Shown piece by piece: positions 54,491-63,910 of a stretch of 64,000 nucleotides of DNA. Origin of the DNA: F22 sp963675625 (lineage in GTDB: Bacteria > Bacteroidota > Bacteroidia > Bacteroidales > Bacteroidaceae); NCBI GenBank assembly GCA_963675625.1, contig OY776497.1, positions 1,922,001 through 1,986,000 on the forward strand, given 5' to 3'. Position 1 is the first letter of the stretch, and every line of letters begins with the position of its first letter. A program made the translations under genes and the position numbers. The notes beneath the pieces are model-generated. The model saw nothing but the letters and a program-made list of their open reading frames with translations. It was not told the DNA's origin and did not search any database.

Positions 54491-54820
54491 ATGACAACTT
54501 TATTGACATTTATGCAGGTAGCTGGTGAAGCTGTTGAAGGAGGTTTTATGCAAAAATATGGAAGCATAATCATGCTTGTTGCTATGTTTGCTATTATGTA
54601 CTTCTTTATTTTTCGCCCACAAAATCAAAAACAAAAAGAAATCAATAACTTTCGTAAATCGCTAGAGGTGGGTAGCCCAGTGATGACAGCAGGAGGTATT
54701 CATGGCATTGTGAAAGAAATTCATGATGATCACCTTGTTGTTACAATAGCTGATAAAGTAAATGTAAAGATTGATAAGAATTCAGTATTTGCTTCTGCAC
54801 AGGCTTTACAGTCTAAATAA
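54491..54820 (+). CDS. yajC: Preprotein translocase accessory subunit YajC
   Basis: A 109-residue protein with one membrane segment (about 25-45, IIMLVAMFAIMYFFIFRPQ) followed by the YajC domain (KQKEINNFRKSLEVGSPVMT). It associates with SecDF. It lies 18 bases after nusB and 11 bases before ybbR. Confidence 0.93.
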   Translation: MTTLLTFMQVAGEAVEGGFMQKYGSIIMLVAMFAIMYFFIFRPQNQKQKEINNFRKSLEVGSPVMTAGGIHGIVKEIHDDHLVVTIADKVNVKIDKNSVFASAQALQSK

Positions 54821-54831
54821 TCTTGGTCACC

Positions 54832-55839
54832 ATGTGGATGTGGTTGGAACCTAGAGATATAAAAAAATATTGGATACAGGGACGCAGGTTTTTCTCTACT
54901 AAATGGGTACAGGAAATCTTGCGTTACCTGTTTTTTGTGTTTTTAGCCATGATGTATTGGCTTTTGCAAACTTTTAATCAGTCTGGTGAAGCTACTTTTA
55001 CTTTTCCTGTTGTGTTAGAAGGCGTGCCTGAAGAGGTTTATATTGTAGATTCTCTGCCAAAAACATTACGGGTTACTTTAACAGATAAGAAGTATAGGTT
55101 ACTTAATTACAGATGGGAAGATCATCCTGATACAATACGATTTCATTATGCTTCTTTGCTGCAGACAACTGGTACATTTACATATTCTTCAGATGTCGTT
55201 GAGAAACATATTCAAAGTCATGTTTCGTCTTCATCTGAAATTCAGCAGTATCATCCACAAATTTTGCAATATCAATATTCATCAGGACTAAGAACAAGAG
55301 TTGCAGTTAAATTTAGAGGTAAGGTGAGTGCAGATAAGATGTATCAAGTGACCGATACAATATTAAGTCCAGACTCTGTTGAGGTGGTTGCACCTGCTGA
55401 TATTGCTGATTCACTTAAAACTATCTATACACAGTTTACTACGATCAATAATTTGCGAGATACGACTACATTTACCATCCGATTATCTAAGAGTAGACAA
55501 GTTAAATTGTTGCAACATACAGTGCAAGCTACCTTTCCTGTTGAAATGTATATTCGAAAAACTTACGATGTTGAATTGCAAGGTATAAATTTTCCTTTGG
55601 ATTTATGTTTGCGCTCTTTTCCAGGAACAGTACAAGTGGCTTGTAAAATGAGTGTCGCAACAGCAAAAAGAGTTAAATCTGATGACTTTGTTCTTGGAGC
55701 AGATTATCATTCGTTAATGAGAGATAGTCTAGAAACTAGATACCCAGTTCAAGTGTTTTCTTATCCAAAAGATCTTCAGATAGTTGATGTCTTTCCTTCA
55801 GAAGTTGATTATGTCTATGAAAAAAAATATGTTGAGTGA
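54832..55839 (+). CDS. YbbR-like domain protein
   Basis: A 335-residue protein with one N-terminal membrane segment (about 33-52) and a beta-rich extracytoplasmic part with repeated YbbR-like modules (about 60-150, 150-235 and 240-330). In Bacteroidales this gene is normally between yajC and coaE, as here. In Gram-positives YbbR (CdaR) regulates c-di-AMP synthase; no such partner is next to it here. The in-frame TTG at 54823 is less likely than the ATG. Confidence 0.78.
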   Translation: MWMWLEPRDIKKYWIQGRRFFSTKWVQEILRYLFFVFLAMMYWLLQTFNQSGEATFTFPVVLEGVPEEVYIVDSLPKTLRVTLTDKKYRLLNYRWEDHPDTIRFHYASLLQTTGTFTYSSDVVEKHIQSHVSSSSEIQQYHPQILQYQYSSGLRTRVAVKFRGKVSADKMYQVTDTILSPDSVEVVAPADIADSLKTIYTQFTTINNLRDTTTFTIRLSKSRQVKLLQHTVQATFPVEMYIRKTYDVELQGINFPLDLCLRSFPGTVQVACKMSVATAKRVKSDDFVLGADYHSLMRDSLETRYPVQVFSYPKDLQIVDVFPSEVDYVYEKKYVE

Positions 55840-56446
55840 TCATATCATAGTAGTAGGTATCACTGGAGGTATTGGTAGTGGTAAGAGCGTTGTCAGTCGT
55901 CTTTTTTGTATGAAAAATATACCTGTATATGATGCCGATACAGAAGCTAAAAGATTAATGAATGTTCAAGTGTCTTTGCGAGAACAGTTGTGTAATTTAT
56001 TAGATGAAGATCTTTATGTACAAGGCGAACTTGATAAGGCTCGCTTGGCTAAATGGATGTTTGCGGATAATGCACGAGTTTTAGCAGTCAATAAGATTGT
56101 TCATGGAGCTTTAGCCCAAGATTTTATTCAATGGGTAAATATCCAATACCAATTAGGTCTTCCTATTGTAGCTATCGAATCAGCAATTCTTTTTGAATCT
56201 GGATTTAATACTCTTGTAGATTTAGTCATTCTTGTCGATGCTCCAAAAGAATTACGTCTTCAACGTGCGATGATGAGAGATAGTGTGACACGCGAGCAAG
56301 TTGAAGTACGTATGAATAAACAAATGGACGACGATGCTCGTCGTGAGCTAGTTGATAAGATTATTCTATGTGATGATATTCATCCAGTTATTCCACAAGT
56401 AAGTAATCTAGTGACGGAAATACAACAATATTTTACTAGAAAATAA
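55829..56446 (+). CDS. coaE: Dephospho-CoA kinase
   Basis: A 205-residue P-loop kinase for the last step of CoA synthesis, with VGITGGIGSGKSVVSR (about 8-23), DADTEAKRL near 38 and a LID region with RDSVTREQVEVRM. It overlaps the ybbR end by 11 bases (ATG at 55829); the alternative ATG at 55817 adds four residues (MKKN). Confidence 0.93.
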   Translation: MLSDHIIVVGITGGIGSGKSVVSRLFCMKNIPVYDADTEAKRLMNVQVSLREQLCNLLDEDLYVQGELDKARLAKWMFADNARVLAVNKIVHGALAQDFIQWVNIQYQLGLPIVAIESAILFESGFNTLVDLVILVDAPKELRLQRAMMRDSVTREQVEVRMNKQMDDDARRELVDKIILCDDIHPVIPQVSNLVTEIQQYFTRK

Positions 56447-56467
56447 CTCCTAATATTTAAAATATAT

Positions 56468-58156
56468 ATGAGCGACGATAAGAAAATCATTTTTTCAATG
56501 GTTGGTGTTAGTAAGGCCTTCCAACAAAATAAGAAAGTATTGAATAATATTTACCTTTCATTCTTTTATGGGGCAAAAATTGGTATTATTGGATTAAATG
56601 GATCTGGTAAGTCAACATTAATGAAAATTATTGCAGGCATTGAAAAAGAATACCAAGGTGAAGTTGTATCCTCTCAAGGATATTCAGTGGGGTACTTAGA
56701 ACAAGAACCACACTTGGATGAAAACAAGACTGTAAAAGAAGTCGTAATGGAAGGTGTGCAGTCTGTTGTAGATACTTTGAATGAATACGAGGAAATCAAT
56801 CAAAAATTTGGTCTCCCTGAGTATTACGAAGATGCAGATAAAATGCAAGCTTTATTTGACCGACAAGCAGCATTACAAGATATTATTGATGCGACTGATG
56901 CGTGGAATATCGATAGTAAGCTAGAACGTGCTATGGATGCCTTACGTTGTCCGCCAGAAGATCAAAAAGTTGCATTCTTATCAGGTGGTGAGCGTCGACG
57001 GGTGGCTTTATGTCGCTTGTTACTAAAAAAACCAGATGTGTTGCTACTTGACGAACCTACCAATCACTTAGACGCTGAATCTATTGATTGGTTAGAACAA
57101 CATTTGCAGCAATATGAAGGAACAGTGATTGCTGTGACGCATGATCGTTACTTTTTGGATCACGTAGCTGGTTGGATTCTTGAACTTGATCGAGGTGAAG
57201 GTATTCCATGGAAAGGTAATTATACTTCTTGGTTGGAGCAAAAGACCAAGCGTATGGAGATGGAAGAAAAGACTGTGAGCAAGCGTCGTAAGACATTAGA
57301 ACGTGAATTGGAATGGGTACGTATGGCTCCTAAAGCTCGTCAAGCTAAGGGAAAGGCTCGTTTGAATAGCTACGATAAACTTATGAACGAGGATATAAAA
57401 GAAAAACAAGAAAAACTTGAAATCTTTATTCCTAATGGACCACGTTTGGGTAATAAGGTTATTGATGCACAGCATGTGAAAAAAGCTTATGGTGAAAAAT
57501 TATTGTTTGATGATTTAAATTTCACCCTCCCACCAAATGGTATTGTAGGTGTTATCGGTCCTAATGGTGCTGGTAAAACAACACTTTTCCGTATGATTAT
57601 GGGGTTAGAACAAGCAGATGCAGGTACTTTTGATATCGGTGAGACAGTTAAAGTATCATACGTAGATCAGCAACATAAGGACATTGACCCAGATAAAAGT
57701 ATCTATGAAATTATATCAGGTGGAAATGATCTTATTCGTATGGGGAATCGAGATATTAATGCTCGTGCTTATTTAAGCCGTTTCAATTTTAGTGGAGGTG
57801 ATCAAGAAAAAAAGGCGGGTGTGCTTTCTGGTGGTGAGCGAAATCGTTTACACCTAGCAATGGCGCTTAAAGAAGAGGGCAACGTTTTGCTTCTTGATGA
57901 ACCTACTAATGATATTGATGTCAATACGTTGCGTGCCCTTGAGGAAGGTTTGGAGGATTTTGCGGGTTGTGCTGTTGTGATTAGTCACGATCGTTGGTTT
58001 CTAGATCGTATATGTACGCACATTCTTGCTTTTGAAGGTAACAGCGAGGTGTTCTACTATGAAGGAAGCTATTCAGAGTACGAAGCACATAAAATTAAAC
58101 GTTTAGGGAATGAGGAGCCCAAACGAATGCGTTATCGTAAGTTGACACAAGATTAA
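56468..58156 (+). CDS. ettA: Energy-dependent translational throttle protein EttA
   Basis: A 562-residue ABC-F protein that binds the ribosomal E site and gates the first translocation according to ATP/ADP. Domain 1 has GLNGSGKST, LSGGERRRVALCRLL and LLLDEPTNHLD; the arm region contains the EttA-typical WLEQKTKRMEMEEK and APKARQAKGKARL; domain 2 has GPNGAGKTT, LSGGERNRLHLA and LLLDEPTNDIDV. Length is that of E. coli EttA (555). It is 21 bases after coaE. Confidence 0.95.
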   Translation: MSDDKKIIFSMVGVSKAFQQNKKVLNNIYLSFFYGAKIGIIGLNGSGKSTLMKIIAGIEKEYQGEVVSSQGYSVGYLEQEPHLDENKTVKEVVMEGVQSVVDTLNEYEEINQKFGLPEYYEDADKMQALFDRQAALQDIIDATDAWNIDSKLERAMDALRCPPEDQKVAFLSGGERRRVALCRLLLKKPDVLLLDEPTNHLDAESIDWLEQHLQQYEGTVIAVTHDRYFLDHVAGWILELDRGEGIPWKGNYTSWLEQKTKRMEMEEKTVSKRRKTLERELEWVRMAPKARQAKGKARLNSYDKLMNEDIKEKQEKLEIFIPNGPRLGNKVIDAQHVKKAYGEKLLFDDLNFTLPPNGIVGVIGPNGAGKTTLFRMIMGLEQADAGTFDIGETVKVSYVDQQHKDIDPDKSIYEIISGGNDLIRMGNRDINARAYLSRFNFSGGDQEKKAGVLSGGERNRLHLAMALKEEGNVLLLDEPTNDIDVNTLRALEEGLEDFAGCAVVISHDRWFLDRICTHILAFEGNSEVFYYEGSYSEYEAHKIKRLGNEEPKRMRYRKLTQD

Positions 58157-58466
58157 AAGATCCTTACACTATGTGTCTTTTACATGAAGATTGTCTTGTA
58201 TATTGTATGATATATAGGGCAATCTTTTTGTTTTTGGCGTTTTTTTAAGGAAAAATATTTTACAACATTCGTATTGTTGTTCGATAATACCTAAAATGTA
58301 ACAGTAATGTAATATGTAGTGCTAATTTTTTTATATATCTTTGTGCAGTGTATTGTACATAGGAATAGTCGTTATTGAGAGAGCCCTTATTTTTCATTTA
58401 AACTAGACTATACTGGCTTAACTTATTAATAATTAGACCTAAGAATTAACTAAACAAATTTTATTC
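58157..58466. other. Intergenic region ettA / TonB receptor
   Basis: It holds the ettA terminator (58187-58230), a possible receptor -7 box TATCTTTG at 58336-58343 with no clear -33, and an AT-rich leader of about 120 bases. No gene seen. Confidence 0.6.
58187..58230 (+). terminator. Terminator after ettA
   Basis: AAGATTGTC pairs with GGCAATCTT (one G-U) and T5 follows; the loop is long (22 bases). Confidence 0.6.
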
Positions 58467-61166
58467 ATGATGAAGAGACGATTGTTGTTTCTAGCCATGT
58501 TGGTCGTCGCGTTGACGACAAATGTTATGGCACAAGTAACAAAAGTTCGAGGACAAGTTGTAGATGACGAGACGAATGAGCCGCTTATCGGTGTAGCTGT
58601 CATGGTACAAGGAACCTCAACTGGAACTGTGACTGATTATGATGGATACTTCACACTAAGTGTAGATCGTGAAAAAAGTATTTTAATCAAGTATGTAGGT
58701 TATAAAGACGAGGTGCGCAAGATTACTCGCACTGGGAACGTAAATTTAGGTGTGATTAAATTGAAGGCCGATGCTATTGCCTTGGCTGATGTGACCATTA
58801 CTTCACAAGTCGCGGTGGCACGTAAAACACCAGTTGCAGTATCGACAATTGATCCTGTGTTGATCGAGGAAAAATTAGGAACTCAAGAATTCCCTGAAAT
58901 ATTGAAATCTACGCCAGGTGTATATGTTACTAAAGGTGCTGGTGGTTATGGAGATTCTAAAATTAATATGCGCGGTTTCCAAAGTGCCAATGTGGCTGTG
59001 ATGGTCAATGGTATCCCTATGAACGATATGGAATGGGGAGGTGTGTATTGGAGTAACTGGACTGTGCTTAGCTCTGTATCTCGTACAGTGCAAACACAAC
59101 GTGGTATTGGTGCCTCAAAAGTGTCTTCGCCATCTGTAGGTGGTACTATGAATATGATTACAAGTGCTGCTGACAGCAAGCGTGGTGGTCAAGTAGAATA
59201 TGGTATGGGCAACGATGGATACCAACGTATTGGCTTTTCGGTTTCAACAGGTTTGAACGAGAACGGTTGGGCTGTTACAGCTATGGGGGCTAAAGTCTGG
59301 GGAGATGGTTATATTCAAGGTACAGACTTTGTAGATTATAACTACTTCTTGAATATTACTAAGCGCATCGGAGATAGTCATCAAATTTCATTCACTGGGT
59401 TTGGAGCAAAGCAAGAGCATTACCAACGTAGTAATTATGATGGTTTGACTATTGAAGGATGGCAAGAAGTAAAAAAATATATGGGTGATGGTAATGAGTA
59501 CCGATATAATCCTACTTTTGGTTATGATAAGAATGGACAACGTCGTAGCAGTAGCTTTAACCATTACCACAAGCCACAATTCTCAATTAATCACGTATGG
59601 GATATTGACGTGAACACATCATGGTCTACTAGCCTTTATTTATCTATAGGCGATGGTGGTGGTTATTCAGGTAAGAATACATCAGCCTATTCTGGTGCTT
59701 GGTATGGTTCAAATAATGGGATTTTAAATACTCAGTTCCGTAAGGATGATGGCACTTTTGCTTACGATGAAATTCAAGAAGTGAATGCTACTAGTGACAG
59801 TGGTTCGCAAATGGTAATGACAGATTCCAAAAATAATCACAAGTGGTATGGTCTTTTGTCTACATTTACTCAAAAACCTACTGACAATATCGAATACTAT
59901 GTTGGTGTAGATGCTCGTTATTATATAGGTACACATACTAATAAGATTGTTGACTTGTATGATGGTGATTATTATGTTGATAATTATTATCGTAGTCGCG
60001 TAGATGCTGCAAATAATTATAAAGCAAATGATCCAACTTGGGTAAATGAAAAGCTTACCGTGGGTGATATTGTATATCGTGATTATGATAGTCATATCCT
60101 TCAAGGTGGTGTGTTTGGGCAAGTGGAGTATTCATTGGATAAATTGAATACTTTCTTAGCTGGTTCGATCAATGAAACATCGCAGTGGCGTTATGATCGT
60201 TTTTACTATGACAAGGCGCATGCTGAATCTGATAAAGTTAATAAAACTGGTTGGACATTGAAAGGTGGAGCCAATTATAATATTGACGCACATCATAATG
60301 TCTTTGCAAATGTTGGTTATATCAGTCGTGCACCATTCTTCTCAGGTGGGGTGTTCCTGTCATCTACATCAAGCAATATGGTCAATAAAGATGCAGTAAA
60401 CGAAGAAATCTTCTCACTTGAACTTGGTTATGGATATAAGAGCAGATTTTTTGATGCACACGTAAATGTATACCACACAGATTGGAAGAATAAAACAATG
60501 GCTCGATCTATTGATTTGCAAGATGGTGACCGTGCAACTTTGAATATGACTGGTGTAAATGCAACGCACGAAGGAATCGAACTTGATTTTATTGCTAAAC
60601 CAACAAAATGGTTAAATATCACAGGGATGCTTTCTGTGGGTGACTGGAGATGGACAGATGATCCAACAGGTTACTTCTATAACTCAGCTGGTCAACCAAT
60701 TAAAAATGCAGCAGGAGAAGTTGCTTCTGGAATTTTAGCTCCAGATCATGCTAAGATGACATTACGCATGAAAGATATTAAGGTTGGTGGATCTGCACAA
60801 ACAACTGCTGCTCTTGGAGCTAAGTTTAAGGTCAATCGAGATTTTAATTTAGGTATTGATTGTAATTTTGAAGGACGTAACTATGCTGATTTCGAAGTCT
60901 CTTCTAATGATATTATTGTTAATGGGGAAAAAACTTATGAACAACCTTGGCGTATCCCAAGTGCTTGGACATTTGATGGCTTTGCAAACTATACTTTCAA
61001 AATAGGCGATTTACGTAGTACAATTACTGGTAACATCACAAATATTTTCAACCAAGAGTATATTGCTGATGCTTATGATGGATCTGATCATGACTGGAAG
61101 ACAGCTTACCGTGTCTATTATGGATTCGGTCGTACTGCTTCTGTAAAACTAAAGGTACAATTCTAA
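58467..61166 (+). CDS. TonB-dependent outer-membrane receptor
   Basis: An 899-residue receptor: signal peptide ending near ...NVMAQ (about residue 23), a carboxypeptidase-regulatory-like domain (about 27-110; VRGQVVDDETNEPLIGVAVMV), a plug domain (about 120-235; TPGVYVTKGAGGYGDSKINM, NGIPMNDMEWGG) and a beta barrel ending in phenylalanine (KLKVQF). It is shorter than typical SusC (about 1000) and lacks a SusD next to it. It imports an unknown ligand powered by TonB; the next gene encodes a probable partner lipoprotein. Confidence 0.92.
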   Translation: MMKRRLLFLAMLVVALTTNVMAQVTKVRGQVVDDETNEPLIGVAVMVQGTSTGTVTDYDGYFTLSVDREKSILIKYVGYKDEVRKITRTGNVNLGVIKLKADAIALADVTITSQVAVARKTPVAVSTIDPVLIEEKLGTQEFPEILKSTPGVYVTKGAGGYGDSKINMRGFQSANVAVMVNGIPMNDMEWGGVYWSNWTVLSSVSRTVQTQRGIGASKVSSPSVGGTMNMITSAADSKRGGQVEYGMGNDGYQRIGFSVSTGLNENGWAVTAMGAKVWGDGYIQGTDFVDYNYFLNITKRIGDSHQISFTGFGAKQEHYQRSNYDGLTIEGWQEVKKYMGDGNEYRYNPTFGYDKNGQRRSSSFNHYHKPQFSINHVWDIDVNTSWSTSLYLSIGDGGGYSGKNTSAYSGAWYGSNNGILNTQFRKDDGTFAYDEIQEVNATSDSGSQMVMTDSKNNHKWYGLLSTFTQKPTDNIEYYVGVDARYYIGTHTNKIVDLYDGDYYVDNYYRSRVDAANNYKANDPTWVNEKLTVGDIVYRDYDSHILQGGVFGQVEYSLDKLNTFLAGSINETSQWRYDRFYYDKAHAESDKVNKTGWTLKGGANYNIDAHHNVFANVGYISRAPFFSGGVFLSSTSSNMVNKDAVNEEIFSLELGYGYKSRFFDAHVNVYHTDWKNKTMARSIDLQDGDRATLNMTGVNATHEGIELDFIAKPTKWLNITGMLSVGDWRWTDDPTGYFYNSAGQPIKNAAGEVASGILAPDHAKMTLRMKDIKVGGSAQTTAALGAKFKVNRDFNLGIDCNFEGRNYADFEVSSNDIIVNGEKTYEQPWRIPSAWTFDGFANYTFKIGDLRSTITGNITNIFNQEYIADAYDGSDHDWKTAYRVYYGFGRTASVKLKVQF

Positions 61167-61194
61167 GTTAGACCAAAGACTAAATAAGCAAGAT

Positions 61195-63267
61195 ATGAAA
61201 CTAAATAAAACTTTTCTTAGTGTAGCACTGCTGTCTTCATCTTTGTTGGCAGGTTGTGATTACAACGATAAATACTTTGATGGTCTAGATGATATGACGA
61301 CTATTACCGATGTCAAAAATCTAGATTATACATTAACGGCCGATGATTATACATCTATAACTTCTTTAGGAAAAAGTTATGCGACGGCCAATGACCAATC
61401 AGATGCATTGGCAGCATTGAAAACGACTATGGCTTTTACTTCTGAATTGAAAGCTGAAAATTATGTGCCTTTTTATTTGGCTGATAAATATCCAACAGCT
61501 GATAAAGGTAGTGTAGTTCGTGTTACATACAATGCAATGGGGGATACCAATCCAGTTGTTTTAGCTATCAATCAATCATCGGAATATAAATTGACTGCTG
61601 ATGATTATGCAACAGTTTGGACAGATGGTAGTGGATATACGTTTTTTACTCCATCTAAATCCGCAAAAGATGCTATCCCTACTATTCTTGCTACAGCTAA
61701 ACCTGATGCAGTAGAAGGTGATTATGTGATGGTGTCTTACAGTGTTGCTGACGAAGATCCTGCTGTTGAAACAGGTGGTGACACAGGTGGAGATACTGGT
61801 GGTGACACTGGTGGTGACACAGGTGGTGATACTGGTGTGACTTATGATTCTGTATCAACAGCTATTGCAGGTGCAGATGCAAATGGTACTAATTCATTCT
61901 CTTGTAAGGGAACAGTGTTAGCTGTGAATGCTAACTCCTTTATATTGCAAGATGCTACTGGATATATCTTAGTTTATACAGGGGCTGTCCCAACAGTGGG
62001 CGCGGGTGATGTCGCTACTGTAGCTGGTCCAGTTAAAGATTATTTTGGCATTATAGAATTCACTACTGTAGATCCAGTACAAGTAGTGGTTGAAAAAGTT
62101 GGAACTGCAACATTCTCATTGCCAACTCCAGAAGTTTTAGATGGTGCTGCTTCAGATGCTTATGTAGCTGCTGTAAGTACGAAATTTGTTCAATATACTG
62201 GAGTGTTATCTAAAAGTGGTGATTTTTATAATATTGCTATTGATGGTGCTACGGCTATTGGTTCAATTCGTAAACCGACTGATGCTATTGCTACTGCAGC
62301 TACAGCGCTAGATGGTAAGACTGTAACATTAACAGGATTTGCTATTGGTACTAATAGTGGTAGTCAATATATATATACTCTAGTAACTTCAATAGTGGAA
62401 GCTTCTTCTGCCTCAGTAGCCAATAATCGTGTATTAACACGTGCAACCGTAGCAACAGATACAGCTCATGCAATATATATGTATAATGGAAGCGAGTGGG
62501 TTGCTGTAGATGCAGTGTGTCCTTCAAAATCTGACTTTGAGGAAATGGGTAACAGCTATGGCAATTTTAGTAGTTCTATGTTGCCTCAAGACTACTTGCC
62601 TGCTTATTTGCGTATGCATTTACCATATGCTCAAGAAGGAGACTCACAAGTTTGTGCATACTTATATTATGGTGGAGACAATGCAATTTTGTCTACAGAA
62701 TATGTCTATACTAATGGTGTATGGGTACTAGAAAATTATACAACAGAAGAAACAAAGCAATTCCAATTGATTGAAGGTGGTTGGGTGTACAATCCAAGTG
62801 TGACCGTTACTCTTCCATATGTGAAGAATGATCCACTTTCTGTATCCTATTTCCAGCCTATGGTTGATTGGGTATGGGAGAATGTTGATGTACCAGCAGG
62901 AGTTGCTGCAAAGGGCGAAGGTTTTGTCTCTAGTTATGGAAATAATGATTATTATACTGGTGCTTCTGCATATTATGGTAATGTTGATTGGCGTGCAGCT
63001 AAGGCAAAAGAGCAAAATCCAAGTGCATACGGAAGTATGAGTGATGAGGAAGCTGTTGAATTTATGCAAGAAAACTTTAAGACTGTATTAGCTAGTGTAC
63101 TTCCATCTATTAATCCTAATTTGAAATATATTGATGGAGTTGAAGTGTCTATTACTGTCAATTTCACTGTATATACAGGAGCTACCGAAGAATGGACGAT
63201 TAAGTATATTATTCAATCAGATGGTTCGTATAAGTATGTCAATGATTCTATGCATGCTGTAGAGTAA
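61195..63267 (+). CDS. Multi-domain surface lipoprotein, partner of the TonB receptor
   Basis: A 690-residue lipoprotein (lipobox LAGC, cysteine at 20) lying 28 bases after the receptor. Residues about 25-200 contain two related modules (LDYTLTADDYTSI and YKLTADDYATVW). They are followed by five tandem T-G-G-D units (about 191-211). An OB-fold-like domain then follows (about 215-405; FSCKGTVLAVNANSFILQDA), with a C-terminal region that repeats the YNGSEWV pattern. I do not recognise a known family. Position suggests it binds the receptor's ligand at the cell surface. It is not a SusD homologue by eye. Confidence 0.7.
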   Translation: MKLNKTFLSVALLSSSLLAGCDYNDKYFDGLDDMTTITDVKNLDYTLTADDYTSITSLGKSYATANDQSDALAALKTTMAFTSELKAENYVPFYLADKYPTADKGSVVRVTYNAMGDTNPVVLAINQSSEYKLTADDYATVWTDGSGYTFFTPSKSAKDAIPTILATAKPDAVEGDYVMVSYSVADEDPAVETGGDTGGDTGGDTGGDTGGDTGVTYDSVSTAIAGADANGTNSFSCKGTVLAVNANSFILQDATGYILVYTGAVPTVGAGDVATVAGPVKDYFGIIEFTTVDPVQVVVEKVGTATFSLPTPEVLDGAASDAYVAAVSTKFVQYTGVLSKSGDFYNIAIDGATAIGSIRKPTDAIATAATALDGKTVTLTGFAIGTNSGSQYIYTLVTSIVEASSASVANNRVLTRATVATDTAHAIYMYNGSEWVAVDAVCPSKSDFEEMGNSYGNFSSSMLPQDYLPAYLRMHLPYAQEGDSQVCAYLYYGGDNAILSTEYVYTNGVWVLENYTTEETKQFQLIEGGWVYNPSVTVTLPYVKNDPLSVSYFQPMVDWVWENVDVPAGVAAKGEGFVSSYGNNDYYTGASAYYGNVDWRAAKAKEQNPSAYGSMSDEEAVEFMQENFKTVLASVLPSINPNLKYIDGVEVSITVNFTVYTGATEEWTIKYIIQSDGSYKYVNDSMHAVE
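61768..61836 (+). repeat. 12-base tandem repeat encoding T-G-G-D linker
   Basis: Five 12-base units of the form AC(A/T)GGTGG(T/A)GA(C/T), in frame, encode a flexible acidic linker between lipoprotein domains. Copy number could vary by slippage. Confidence 0.85.
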
Positions 63268-63337
63268 CGATAAGGTGATTATCATGCGTTGTGCGTTTTA
63301 TCGCAATGACGTATAGAAATAAAATTTTCTTTTATGT

Positions 63338-63376
63338 AAAAAGGTGTATCTAGAAATCTAGATACACCTTTTTTTG
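63338..63376 (+). terminator. Terminator after the lipoprotein gene
   Basis: GGTGTATCTAG pairs perfectly with CTAGATACACC around GAAAT-like loop bases, followed by T7. Confidence 0.92.
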
Positions 63377-63446
63377 TGTTGTCGTTTTACTGTACTTTCA
63401 TGGATAACTAATACCTAGTTCCGAATACTTCAATGCCCATTTCCTG

Positions 63447-63549
63447 TCAAGTATATAAGAGCGCGCTGTTATATACTTGACAACCTACCTAGCAAGTATA
63501 TAAGAGCGAGCTCTTATATACTTCTCGTCTAGCTCTTATATACTTCTCG
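63447..63549. repeat. Iterated palindromes with core AAGTATATAAGAGC
   Basis: 63447-63480 is a 34-base palindrome (17-base arms, one mismatch). 63494-63523 is a perfect 14-base-arm inverted repeat with a 2-base centre. The half-unit AGCTCTTATATACTTCTCG occurs at 63509-63527 and again at 63531-63549. In all, five copies of the CTTATATACTT core (either strand) fall in about 100 bases. The area is non-coding, between a terminator and the next gene's promoter. Confidence 0.75.
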
Positions 63550-63819
63550 GTGAGATGACATATATAGACCAGTTTTTGTGTATTTCCCAGTGGATAAAAT
63601 ATGAGATTTCTGACAGCGATAAATATGTATTCGACTAAGAAAGAAATGTGTTATTAAATATGTGTATACATTCAAGTTTTCCGACACTGTCTACTAGTAA
63701 TGTGTATTTAAAATTGGTATTTGTTACAGTTTTGTTACAAAACGTTTATGTATTGATGAATCTACATCGCAAATGAATGATTTTTTAGCAATAAAAGTGG
63801 TGGTTAGTTGTACATTACT

Positions 63820-63827
63820 TAACTTTG
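63820..63827 (+). promoter_or_regulatory. Candidate promoter -7 box for the last gene
   Basis: TAACTTTG about 84 bases before the ATG at 63911; the -33 element is weak. A terminator-like hairpin lies between this box and the gene. Confidence 0.5.
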
Positions 63828-63849
63828 AAATCGTAAAAAGAAAAATGTT

Positions 63850-63871
63850 GGCCTCTTTAGTGAGGCCTTTT
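63850..63871 (+). terminator. Terminator-like hairpin in the leader of the last gene
   Basis: GGCCTC-TTTAGT-GAGGCC followed by TTTTG: a 6-bp GC-rich stem and short T-run, placed after the promoter box and 40 bases before the start codon. It may attenuate transcription of the downstream gene. Confidence 0.55.
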
Positions 63872-63910
63872 GAGCAAACTAATTTTATTTATCAATTAAC
63901 TTATCAAACG

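Noticed and set aside
58467..63267. SusC/SusD polysaccharide utilisation locus
   Set aside because: The receptor is shorter than typical SusC, the partner lacks SusD features, and no glycoside hydrolase or sensor gene is nearby.
63447..63549. CRISPR array
   Set aside because: Units are palindromes with no regular spacers of 25-40 bases and no cas genes are present.
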